DNA from: Candidatus Nealsoniibacteriota bacterium
GTDB lineage: Bacteria; Patescibacteriota; Minisyncoccia; Minisyncoccales; GWA2-38-27
Direction: 5' to 3'
DNA: 39,355 nt
Assembly (NCBI GenBank): GCA_030616085.1
Contig: JAUWYA010000006.1
Location: forward strand, 1-39,355
Of this stretch, positions 22,056 through 30,185 are shown in pieces. Positions within the stretch are counted from its first letter, which is position 1; each line of letters opens with the position of its first letter. The notes under the pieces were generated by a model. The model made no database searches and was not told the origin of the DNA. It saw only the letters and a program-made list of their open reading frames with translations. Made by a program: the position numbers and the translations under genes.

Positions 22056-22916
22056 TTATTCTCCTGTCAGCAATCCTCTCTCCCTCGCTCCTTCCGCGTA
22101 TAGCTTTTTAATCTGCGCTGAAGAAAGTGCTTGTTCATAGATACGGACGTCGTCGATGAGACCAGTCATAGCATGATTGGCACCACACCAGTTAGCATCA
22201 TATATTCCTAAATTAATCTTAGAGATGTTGCCATAAGAACCTGAAAGATTAGATGCGCTCTGAAATAGTTTACTATCTATGTATATCCGATGAGTTTGAG
22301 TTGGCAGGTCAAAAGTATAAACAAAATGATGCCACGAATTATCTGCGGGCACAGATACTGCTATTGGCGTATTTACTCCGGAGTCATTAGCAATATAAGC
22401 ATTGCCGTAATTTCTTATCCAAAATCCACTACAACATCCTGGTACACTGTACTGTGTTCTTAATCTAACAATTGTTCCATTATTACTGATTTTCAGCCAA
22501 GCCATAAAACTAAATCTATCCTGAGGCAAATTATATATCGGATTTGACGAAGTTATGTTCTTGTAGGCCCCGGTCGGACAGGGCGTAGAAGCGGTTTTCG
22601 CGGACGGAAGATAATTAAGGCACTTGCCGTTTATTCCATCATCCCAAATCACATTACTACCAATTGCGCCAATGTCTAAAATGTTATCATAGCCGCTACT
22701 GTCTCCTGCTGTTCCTCCGCTTCCCTCGTTAAAATCCCATATACCTACTGCATAAGCGCCTAAAGCATGATGCACGCTCGCAGCAAACTGAAGTCCTTTG
22801 GCTGTTTTGGCTTTATCTCTGGCTGACTTGGTAGCTACTAATACAATACTGGCTATAATTCCAATAATAGCTATCACTACCATTAACTCAATAAGAGTGA
22901 AGGATTTCTGCTTCAT
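22056..22916 (-). CDS. Type IV prepilin-like protein with LamG domain
   Basis: 286 residues. The class III prepilin signal is textbook: MKQKSFTLIELMVVIAIIGI, cut before Phe6 with Glu at mature position 5, then a long hydrophobic helix. From about 55 to 280 follows a concanavalin/LamG-like lectin fold (GIWDFNEGSGGTAGDSSG, FSFMAWLKIS, WHHFVYTFD, RIYIDSKLF, GLIDDVRIYEQALSSAQIKKLY). It contains several Cys (disulfides likely outside the cell). It should be a minor pilin or pseudopilin displaying a sugar-binding head, perhaps for host attachment or DNA uptake. It starts 22 bases after the rpoC stop and is part of the inserted cassette. No assembly genes are in the window. Confidence 0.9.
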   Translation of the reverse strand: MKQKSFTLIELMVVIAIIGIIASIVLVATKSARDKAKTAKGLQFAASVHHALGAYAVGIWDFNEGSGGTAGDSSGYDNILDIGAIGSNVIWDDGINGKCLNYLPSAKTASTPCPTGAYKNITSSNPIYNLPQDRFSFMAWLKISNNGTIVRLRTQYSVPGCCSGFWIRNYGNAYIANDSGVNTPIAVSVPADNSWHHFVYTFDLPTQTHRIYIDSKLFQSASNLSGSYGNISKINLGIYDANWCGANHAMTGLIDDVRIYEQALSSAQIKKLYAEGARERGLLTGE

Positions 22917-22938
22917 TGTTTTATTTTACCATTTTAAA

Positions 22939-25900
22939 CTACTTTCTAAAACCAGTTCCAGCAGGAATAAGTTTTCCAATTATCACATTTTCTTTCAAAC
23001 CGCGCAATTTATCTTTCTTGCCTTCTAAAGCTGCTCTGATTAAAACTCTGGATGTTTCTTGGAAAGAAGCAGCCGATAAAAAGGAATCAGTAGTCAAGGC
23101 TACCCTGGAAATTCCCAATAAAATAGTAGCTGCTTTTGCTGTTTTCTTTTTCTCTTTTTTCAGCTTAATATTTTCCTCAAGAAGCTCAGACTCCTCAATA
23201 ATCTCTCCGACTGCAAAATTACTATCTCCTGCATCTTTAATTTTTACTCGGGAAAACATCTGACGAATTATCACTTCAATATGTTTATCATGGATAACTG
23301 CTCCTTGGGAAACATAAATCCTTTGAATCTCTTTAGAAATATAGCGCTGGGTTTCTTCTTTGCCCCTGAGTTTAAACAATTCTTTTAAATCTAAACTTCC
23401 TTCGCAAAGCTGCTGTCCTTTCTTTATGTCCTGACCCTTTTCTACGAAAATTGCTGTTTTGGCAGGTATCTTATACTCAATAATATCATCAGCTTTTTTG
23501 CCATTAACTTTTGCTCTAATAGTTCTATCCGGAGTAATTTCCAAAATCTTTCCTTCATCCTTGGAAATCTCTGCTTTTCCCCCAGGTATCCTTGCTTCAA
23601 AAATCTCTTGAACCCGGGGAAGACCAAAAGTAATATCGCTTCCACCAGCCACTCCTCCAGTATGAAAAGTTCTCATTGTTAATTGAGTGCCTGGCTCTCC
23701 TATTGCTTGAGCAGCAATAATTCCTACTGCTGATCCTTTTTTTACCAATTGATTTGCGCCAAGATCCCAGCCATAACATTTCTGGCAAATTCCCCGAACT
23801 GACTTACAGCTTATTGGAGAACGAACTTTAACCTTTTCAATTCCTTGCTCTGTTATTTTCCTTACTGTTTGCCAGTCAATCATTTCACCTTTTTTAACAA
23901 TGCCTTTTATGCCTTCCAAAGCTACTCTGCCGACAATCTTAAAAGCAAAATCCTGACCTAATTCATCAGCATCTTTCTTGAATATCTCAAATCCTTCCTG
24001 GTCTTTGCAATCTTCTTCAAAAACAACTACCTCATGGGAAACATCAACCAAGCGGCGAGTCAAATAACCAGCTGTTGACGTTCGTAAAGCAGTATCAGCT
24101 GTTCCTTTTCTTGCTCCATGAGTAGAAATAAAATATTCTAAAACATCAAACCCTTCCTTAAATGAACTTTTTACCGGCAGTTCAATAATCTGGCCGGCTG
24201 GATTAATTACTAAACCTTTCATTCCTGCCATTTGAACAGGCTGAGCCCAAGACCCTCTTGCTCCTGAATCAACCATTGAAAATATTGAACCCATCTCAGG
24301 CAGTGTTTTTGGCACTAATTTCTCAATTTCAGATTTTGCTTTTGTCCAAACCTCAATTACTTTACTGCTTTTTTCTTCTTTAGAAAGCAAACCTCTTCTA
24401 AAGTGGCTGTCAATCATTTCTATTTCTTTTTCAGCCGCTTTAATGATTCCTTCTTTCTCCGGAGGAACAATTAAATCGTCCATTCCCCATGTTATTCCAG
24501 AAATTGTGGCTGATTCAAATCCTAGCTTCTTAATTTTATCTAATGTCTCTTCAATTACCTCCTGTTTATATTTTGAAATAATTCCACCAACTATTTTTTC
24601 TAATTTCTTTGAATCCATTGTATTATCAACAAAAACATAGTCATCTGGCAAGGTCTCGTTGAATAGAATCCTGCCTACGGTTGTTTCCCTAATTTCATCT
24701 TTAACTGGAACCTTTATTTTAGCTCTTAAATCAATGTCTCCGTATTCATAAGCTATAATTGCCTCCTCTGGACTAGAAAAATTCTTTCCCTCTCCTTTTG
24801 CTTCTTTTTTTATCTTAGTAATCCAATAACAACCAAGAATAATATCCTGGGTAGGAGCTATAACAGGAACTCCAGTAGCTGGCTTTAATAAATTAAGAGA
24901 AGAAAGCATGATTGTTTTTGCTTCTTCTTGAGCTTCTTTGCTTAAAGGCACATGAACCGCCATCTGGTCGCCGTCAAAGTCAGCATTAAACGCCTTGCAA
25001 GTCATAGGATGAATTTCAATTGATTCTCCTTCAATCAAAACTGGCTGAAATGCCTGTATTCCTAAACGGTGAAGAGTAGGTGCGCGATTAAGCAAAACAA
25101 GCTTATCCTTAACCACTTCCTCTAAAATTGCCCAAACCTCATCTGTTTCTTGTTCAATCAGCTTTGAAGCTCCGCGAACATTATATGCAAGCTCTTTATC
25201 TAAAATTCTTTTAATAACAAAGGGCTTGAACAGCTCCAAAGCCATTTTTTTAGGAAGACCGCACTGATGAAGTTTTAATTGAGCTCCAACTACAATCACT
25301 GATCTCCCTGAATAATCAACCCTCTTGCCTAAAAGATTCTGACGAAACCTGCCTTGTTTTCCTTTAAGCATATCAGCTAATGATTTTAGCAGCCTTCGAC
25401 CACCAGTCGTAGCAGTGGTCAAAATACCTTTCCTCATTCCATTATCAATCAACGCGTCAACTGCCTCCTGAAGCATTCTTTTCTCATTTCTAACAATTAC
25501 TTCTGGAGCTGAAATCTCTAATAAATATTTTAATCTATTGTTTCTATTAATAACTCTTCTATATAAGTCGTTTAAATCAGAAGAAGCATAACGGCCTCCA
25601 TCCAGCTGAACCATTGGCCTTAAATCAGGAGGCAAAACAGGGATAACAGTCAAAAACATCCATTCCGGCCTAATTCCTGATTTAATCAATCCCTGCAAAA
25701 ACCTCAAACGTCTTAGAATCTTTCTCCGAGATATTGCTGTTGTTTTTTCTTCTTCTTTCTTTAATTTCTGTATTTCTTTTTTAACATCAAACTTCTCAAA
25801 AATCTTTCTTAAGGTCTCAGCTCCGGTCCCAGCTTCAAAAACTTCACCGTATTTCAAAGAATAATCATAATATTCAATTTCAGAAAATACTCTTAACGGC

Positions 25901-26514
25901 TTAATCTCTGAAATTTCCTCCTTTGCCCTGCTCCTTGCTGCTTTCAATTCCTCCAAGCCGATCTTCAGCTCTTTTTTGTTTGCAACCTTGCGGGGAGTCT
26001 CTCGCTTCGCTTGATCCAGTGTTTCTTGTTTCTTGTTTCTTGTTTTAATTTTGTATTCTTTCTCAATTTCTTCCAAAACTCTTTTTTTTGCCTCTTCATT
26101 AACGCTAGTCACAATATAAGCGGCAAAATAAATTACTTTTTCCAACTGCTGCATAGGAATATCTAAAACCATTCCTATTCTTGAAGGAAGCCCTCGCAAA
26201 AACCAGATATGAGAAACAGAACAAGCTAATTTGATATGGCCCATCCTTTCTCGCCTTACTGCCGATTTTGTCACCTCAACCCCGCACCTGTCACAAATCA
26301 TTCCCTTATAGCGAATCCTTCTGTACTTGCCGCAATAGCACTCATAATCTTTTGCTGGACCAAATGTCTTCTCGCAAAACAGCCCGTCTTTTTCCGCTTT
26401 CTGCGTCCTATAATTAATGGTTTCTGGTTTAGTAACCTCGCCGTGGCTCCAATTTAAAATCTCCTCTGGCGAGGCAAGTTTTATTCTTATTGCTTCTAAA
26501 TCTGTAACCCTCAT
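22939..26514 (-). CDS. rpoC: RNA polymerase beta' subunit
   Basis: 1191 residues. Zinc ribbon CYCGKYRRIRYKGMICDRCG near the start, catalytic NADFDGDQMAVHVPL, the trigger-loop/bridge region (GARKGTADTALRTSTAGYLTRR) and the second zinc site (CKSVRGICQKCYGWD) are present. A low-complexity insert KTRNKKQETLDQAKRETPRK lies near residue 160-180, encoded by DNA with three TTGTTTC-type repeats. It overlaps rpoB by four bases, and an AAAGGAGAC site lies ten bases before its ATG. Its last nine codons have a displaced copy beyond the downstream cassette. Confidence 0.97.
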   Translation of the reverse strand: MRVTDLEAIRIKLASPEEILNWSHGEVTKPETINYRTQKAEKDGLFCEKTFGPAKDYECYCGKYRRIRYKGMICDRCGVEVTKSAVRRERMGHIKLACSVSHIWFLRGLPSRIGMVLDIPMQQLEKVIYFAAYIVTSVNEEAKKRVLEEIEKEYKIKTRNKKQETLDQAKRETPRKVANKKELKIGLEELKAARSRAKEEISEIKPLRVFSEIEYYDYSLKYGEVFEAGTGAETLRKIFEKFDVKKEIQKLKKEEEKTTAISRRKILRRLRFLQGLIKSGIRPEWMFLTVIPVLPPDLRPMVQLDGGRYASSDLNDLYRRVINRNNRLKYLLEISAPEVIVRNEKRMLQEAVDALIDNGMRKGILTTATTGGRRLLKSLADMLKGKQGRFRQNLLGKRVDYSGRSVIVVGAQLKLHQCGLPKKMALELFKPFVIKRILDKELAYNVRGASKLIEQETDEVWAILEEVVKDKLVLLNRAPTLHRLGIQAFQPVLIEGESIEIHPMTCKAFNADFDGDQMAVHVPLSKEAQEEAKTIMLSSLNLLKPATGVPVIAPTQDIILGCYWITKIKKEAKGEGKNFSSPEEAIIAYEYGDIDLRAKIKVPVKDEIRETTVGRILFNETLPDDYVFVDNTMDSKKLEKIVGGIISKYKQEVIEETLDKIKKLGFESATISGITWGMDDLIVPPEKEGIIKAAEKEIEMIDSHFRRGLLSKEEKSSKVIEVWTKAKSEIEKLVPKTLPEMGSIFSMVDSGARGSWAQPVQMAGMKGLVINPAGQIIELPVKSSFKEGFDVLEYFISTHGARKGTADTALRTSTAGYLTRRLVDVSHEVVVFEEDCKDQEGFEIFKKDADELGQDFAFKIVGRVALEGIKGIVKKGEMIDWQTVRKITEQGIEKVKVRSPISCKSVRGICQKCYGWDLGANQLVKKGSAVGIIAAQAIGEPGTQLTMRTFHTGGVAGGSDITFGLPRVQEIFEARIPGGKAEISKDEGKILEITPDRTIRAKVNGKKADDIIEYKIPAKTAIFVEKGQDIKKGQQLCEGSLDLKELFKLRGKEETQRYISKEIQRIYVSQGAVIHDKHIEVIIRQMFSRVKIKDAGDSNFAVGEIIEESELLEENIKLKKEKKKTAKAATILLGISRVALTTDSFLSAASFQETSRVLIRAALEGKKDKLRGLKENVIIGKLIPAGTGFRK

Positions 26515-29500
26515 GATTTTTTGTCTCCTTTGGATTTCTCTTTAATCTCAACGCTTAATCCTAAAGATTTAAGCTCATTCACGAGCAAATTAAACGACGC
26601 TGGTATGTTTGGAGATTTAATCTTTTCGCCTTTCAAAATCGCTTCATAGGTTGCTGCCCTTCCTAAAACATCATCTGACTTTATAGTCAGCATTTCCTGC
26701 AAAATATTAGCAGCTCCATATCCTTCTAAAGCCCACACTTCCATTTCCCCAAATCTCTGGCCTCCAAACTGGGCTTTACCGCCCAAAGGCTGCTGGGTAA
26801 TCAGAGAATAAGGCCCAATTGAACGCATATGAATCTTATCTTCAACCATATGAATAAGCTTCATCATATATATATAGCCAACTGTAATTTTTTCTGGGAA
26901 TGGAAATCCGGTTCTTCCGTCATATAAAGTAAGTTTTCCATCTTCGGAAAAACCAGCATTTTTCAATTCATTCTTAATATCTGTTTCCGTGGCTCCTGCC
27001 ATAGCAGGCGATACTGCCACATAATTTAACTTTTGGGCAGCCAGGCCGAGATGAGTTTCTAATATCTGGCCAAGATTCATTCTTGAAGCAACACCCAAAG
27101 GATTAAGAATAATATCCACTGGTGTTCCATCTTCTAAAAATGGCATCTCTTCTTCAGGCACAACCTTAGAAATTACTCCTTTGTTTCCATGACGGCCAGC
27201 TAACTTATCTCCTGCTTGAATCTTTCTAACCACTGCTATCTTAACCTCAACTTTCTTAAGAACTCCTGGCTCCAACTTATGTCCTTCTTCTCTGGAGAAA
27301 ACTTTTACTCCAACCACTCTTCCTCTTCTTCCATGCTGCATAAGCAAAGAGCTATCTTTAACATCTCTTGCCTTTTCTCCAAAGATTGCCCGCAAGAGCC
27401 GCTCTTCAGCAGTCAAGCCAGCTTCCCCTTTCGGTGAAATCTTGCCAACTAAAATATCATTAGGCCCAACTTCAGCCCCTATTCTAATAATTCCCTCCTC
27501 ATCTAAGTCCTTTAATTTCTCTTCAGAAACATTAGGAATGTCGCAGGTAGTAATTTCTGGACCTAATTTTGTCTCTCTGACATCGCAGGTGAATTTCTCA
27601 ATATGGATTGAACTATAGAAATCATCTTTAACCAATCTCTCCGATATTATAATTGCGTCTTCAAAATTAGCTCCTTGCCAGGAAATAAAAGCAACTAAAA
27701 CATTCTGGCCCAAAGCCAGCCTTCCTTGAGAAATTGCTCCGCCATCTGCCAAAACATCTCCTTTCTTAACTTTTTGCCCTTTTGCAACAACTGGTCTTTG
27801 ATGAAAACAAGTATATTGGTTGGTTCTGACAAAGGTCTTTAAATTGTAGGTCTTTTTCCCAACTACAATATGCCCGGCATCTACCTCTATGACTCTGCCG
27901 TCCTCTTCAGCAATTACTTCCTGTCCTGAATCCCGAGCCACTCTCTCCTCCACGCCCGAGCAGACTAAAGGCACCTCTGGTCTTATCAAAGGCACTGATT
28001 GCCGCTGCATATTTGAACCCATTAGGGCTCGGTTAGCATCATCATTTTGCAAAAATGGAATAAGAGAAGTCCCGATAGAAAAGCACTGTTCAGTAGAAAC
28101 ATCAATAAAGTCAATCTTGTCTCTGTCAATCAAGCCTGGCTCTCCCTTTATTCTGGCCTCAACTTTCTTAGGAACAATCCTGTTTTTAGCGTCAATAGCA
28201 ACACCGCAATGAGCAATATTATGCCTTTCTTCTTCAAAAGCGTTAAGATACTGAACTTTAGATGTAACTTTTCCTTTGTCTACTTTAAAGTAAGGCGTCT
28301 CAATAAACCCGTATGGATTAACTTTAGCATAAGTGGCTAAGTGATTAACTAATCCAATATTAGGGCCTTCTGGCGTTTGAATTGGACAAACTCTTCCATA
28401 ATGAGAAGGCTGAACGTCTCTTACTTCAAATCCCGCTCTTTCTCTGGTTAAACCTCCTGGGCCAGTGGCTGACAATCTTCTCTTATGCTCTAATTCAGCC
28501 AAAGGATTTTCATTGTCCATAAACTGACACAGCTGAGAAGAAGTAAAGAATTCTTTTACAACTCCCATAACCGGCCTGGGATTAACTATTTGGGCCGGGG
28601 TTAAATCATGAACATCTAAAGTGGACATCCTGTCTTTGACAATCCTTTCCATCCTCATTAAACCTACTCTAACTCTGTTCTGAAGAAGTTCAGCAACAGT
28701 CCTTACTCTTCTATTCCCTAAATGATCAATTTCATCTGCTTTTGCCTCAGGATCACTATTCAACCTAATAATCTCTTTAACAACCTCTATTAAATCTTCT
28801 GGCTTCAAAACCCTGTCTTCTGGCTTAATCTCTTTTGGCTTGCCTGGTTTCAACGCTGGCAAGCGCTGATACATTCTCCATCTTCCAACTTTGGATAAAT
28901 CATATCTTTCAAAGTTAAAGAACACGCTCTCAATCAATTCTCTAGCTGTATCAGGAGTTACCAAGTCACCTGGCCTTAAACGTCTGTAAATTTCCACTAA
29001 AGCTTCTTCCTGGTTTTGTGCTGCATCTTTCTTTAAGGTTTCTTCAATGAAATCACCAAACATACTTTTCATCTGCTTGTTATCTAATCCGCAAAGCGCT
29101 CTTAATAAAGTGGTTGCAGCCACTTTTCTCTTTCTATCAATCTTTACTCCAATAAAGTTGCCGGCATCAGTTTCAAATTCAAGCCAAGCTCCTCGGTTAG
29201 GAATAATTTTAGCGCCAAAGCGTTTTCTTCCTCTGGATGTTTGGCTATTGAAAAAAGCTCCTGGAGAACGAATAAGCTGGGCAATAGCCACTCTTTCAAT
29301 TCCATTAACAACAAAAGTTCCCCTTTCAGTCATCAAGGGGAAATCAGTTAAGAAAACTTCCTGTTCTCTGCTCTTTTTGGTTTTAAGATTAACTAACTTT
29401 GCTTTAACTCTTAAAGATGCTTCAAAAGAATCATTATTTTCCTTTGCCTCCAAATCCGTTTTATACTTTGGCTTATCCAATTTATAGTCTAAAAACCAGA

Positions 29501-29660
29501 TCTCTAGTTCTTTGCCTGTATGATCTCTGATAGGGAAAATCTCAGAAAACAGTTCTTTTAATCCCTCCTGCCAAAACCACTGCCAGCTCTCTTTCTGAAG
29601 ATTCAGCAAGTAGGGCAGGCTTAAAGAAACTTTTGACTTAGAGAAGTTCTTAGTTTTCAT
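26511..29660 (-). CDS. rpoB: RNA polymerase beta subunit
   Basis: 1049 residues. [19 protein letters not shown], the rifampicin region ([20 protein letters not shown]), [17 protein letters not shown], the [10 protein letters not shown] segment, [15 protein letters not shown] and the C-terminal [20 protein letters not shown] clamp are clear. In E. coli numbering Asp516, His526 and Ser531 are kept, while positions 512 and 533 are Cys and Thr. The start has no Shine-Dalgarno: a terminator-like hairpin and T-run touch the ATG. Transcription comes from 30072-30100 through a structured leader of about 400 bases. Confidence 0.97.
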   Translation of the reverse strand: MKTKNFSKSKVSLSLPYLLNLQKESWQWFWQEGLKELFSEIFPIRDHTGKELEIWFLDYKLDKPKYKTDLEAKENNDSFEASLRVKAKLVNLKTKKSREQEVFLTDFPLMTERGTFVVNGIERVAIAQLIRSPGAFFNSQTSRGRKRFGAKIIPNRGAWLEFETDAGNFIGVKIDRKRKVAATTLLRALCGLDNKQMKSMFGDFIEETLKKDAAQNQEEALVEIYRRLRPGDLVTPDTARELIESVFFNFERYDLSKVGRWRMYQRLPALKPGKPKEIKPEDRVLKPEDLIEVVKEIIRLNSDPEAKADEIDHLGNRRVRTVAELLQNRVRVGLMRMERIVKDRMSTLDVHDLTPAQIVNPRPVMGVVKEFFTSSQLCQFMDNENPLAELEHKRRLSATGPGGLTRERAGFEVRDVQPSHYGRVCPIQTPEGPNIGLVNHLATYAKVNPYGFIETPYFKVDKGKVTSKVQYLNAFEEERHNIAHCGVAIDAKNRIVPKKVEARIKGEPGLIDRDKIDFIDVSTEQCFSIGTSLIPFLQNDDANRALMGSNMQRQSVPLIRPEVPLVCSGVEERVARDSGQEVIAEEDGRVIEVDAGHIVVGKKTYNLKTFVRTNQYTCFHQRPVVAKGQKVKKGDVLADGGAISQGRLALGQNVLVAFISWQGANFEDAIIISERLVKDDFYSSIHIEKFTCDVRETKLGPEITTCDIPNVSEEKLKDLDEEGIIRIGAEVGPNDILVGKISPKGEAGLTAEERLLRAIFGEKARDVKDSSLLMQHGRRGRVVGVKVFSREEGHKLEPGVLKKVEVKIAVVRKIQAGDKLAGRHGNKGVISKVVPEEEMPFLEDGTPVDIILNPLGVASRMNLGQILETHLGLAAQKLNYVAVSPAMAGATETDIKNELKNAGFSEDGKLTLYDGRTGFPFPEKITVGYIYMMKLIHMVEDKIHMRSIGPYSLITQQPLGGKAQFGGQRFGEMEVWALEGYGAANILQEMLTIKSDDVLGRAATYEAILKGEKIKSPNIPASFNLLVNELKSLGLSVEIKEKSKGDKKS

Positions 29661-29694
29661 GAAAAAAACAAAAGGACTCTAAAAGTTTTAGAGT
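29661..29694 (-). promoter_or_regulatory. Terminator-like hairpin (attenuator candidate) directly before rpoB
   Basis: On the minus strand ACTCTAA-AACTT-TTAGAGT (29676-29694) is followed by CCTTTTGTTTTTTTC and then the ATG. The hairpin plus T-run is a standard intrinsic terminator shape placed inside the rpoBC leader, so some control of read-through is expected. Confidence 0.65.
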
Positions 29695-29739
29695 AAAATT
29701 ATGCTTGATTACTTAAAAAGAATAAAGAAACAAAATTAA

Positions 29740-30006
29740 GTACCCTCTCTTCAAATACAATACTGTATTGGAAGCTCTTAATGAAGATGAACTCAAGGCG
29801 CGACAACGAAAGGTACTTTTAAGTACATTGAGGAGGAGCAACGAAGAGATCGCTTCATTAAGAGCTTCTCTTTAGAGCCAGAGTATTTATTCTTCTGGCG
29901 TTGTTGCTCGTCGCTTATGTATCACAAGGACACACTTCGCTCCTCGCGCCTAGCCAGAAGAATAAATCTTTCTGGCCAATGCAGTGTTGTATTTGAAGAG
30001 CGGGTA
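29740..30006 (-). ncRNA. Multibranched structured element in the rpoBC leader
   Basis: The ends form a 32-base stem: GTACCC...ACTGTATTGG (29740-29771) against CCAATGCAGTG...GGGTAC (29975-30006) with three non-identical positions. Inside, GAAGCTCTTAATGAAG (29771-29786) pairs perfectly with 29853-29868, and ATTTATTCTTCTGGC (29885-29899) with GCCAGAAGAATAAAT (29953-29967). Smaller helices sit inside each arm. The result is a three-way junction of 267 bases. It lies between a strong minus-strand promoter and the rpoB attenuator-like hairpin, so I read it as a leader RNA. Two pairs are G-U only if the plus strand is the RNA, which argues the other way. Confidence 0.6.
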
Positions 30007-30071
30007 CAGTAAAAGAGATATTCCAAAATTAAAATACCTCTGAATTAATATTCAAATATTCACTAATTTAA

Positions 30072-30100
30072 ATTCTAATCTTTTTTGAAAAACTTGTCAA
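30072..30100 (-). promoter_or_regulatory. rpoBC promoter
   Basis: Minus strand: TTGACA (30095-30100), 17 bases, TAGAAT (30072-30077). Predicted leader to rpoB about 405 bases. The -35 overlaps the near arm of the inverted repeat at 30096-30180. Confidence 0.8.
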
Positions 30101-30180
30101 CCCCGTAGAAGAATTTCGGAAGATTTTTTCAAAGAAAAATCAAATTTATGAAATAATCCGAAATTTCTCTACAGGGTCAA
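30096..30180. repeat. Long imperfect inverted repeat between the ligase/TPR gene and the rpoBC promoter
   Basis: CCCCGTAGAAGAATTTCGGA (30101-30120) and TCCGAAATTTCTCTACAGGG (30157-30175 region) pair with small bulges. An inner GATTTTTTC/GAAAAATC hairpin lies between. On minus GTTTTTC follows, so it may terminate the upstream gene while carrying the -35 of rpoBC. Confidence 0.65.
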
Positions 30181-30185
30181 TAGCT

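Noticed and set aside
26511-29660. Rifampicin-resistance allele in rpoB
   Set aside because: The main resistance positions (516, 526, 531 in E. coli numbering) keep the sensitive residues; Cys512 and Thr533 equivalents are unassessed natural variation.
29740-30006. MITE or transposon with 32-base terminal inverted repeats
   Set aside because: No convincing target duplication flanks it, it has nested internal helices, and it lies precisely between the rpoBC promoter and start. Kept open as the main alternative.
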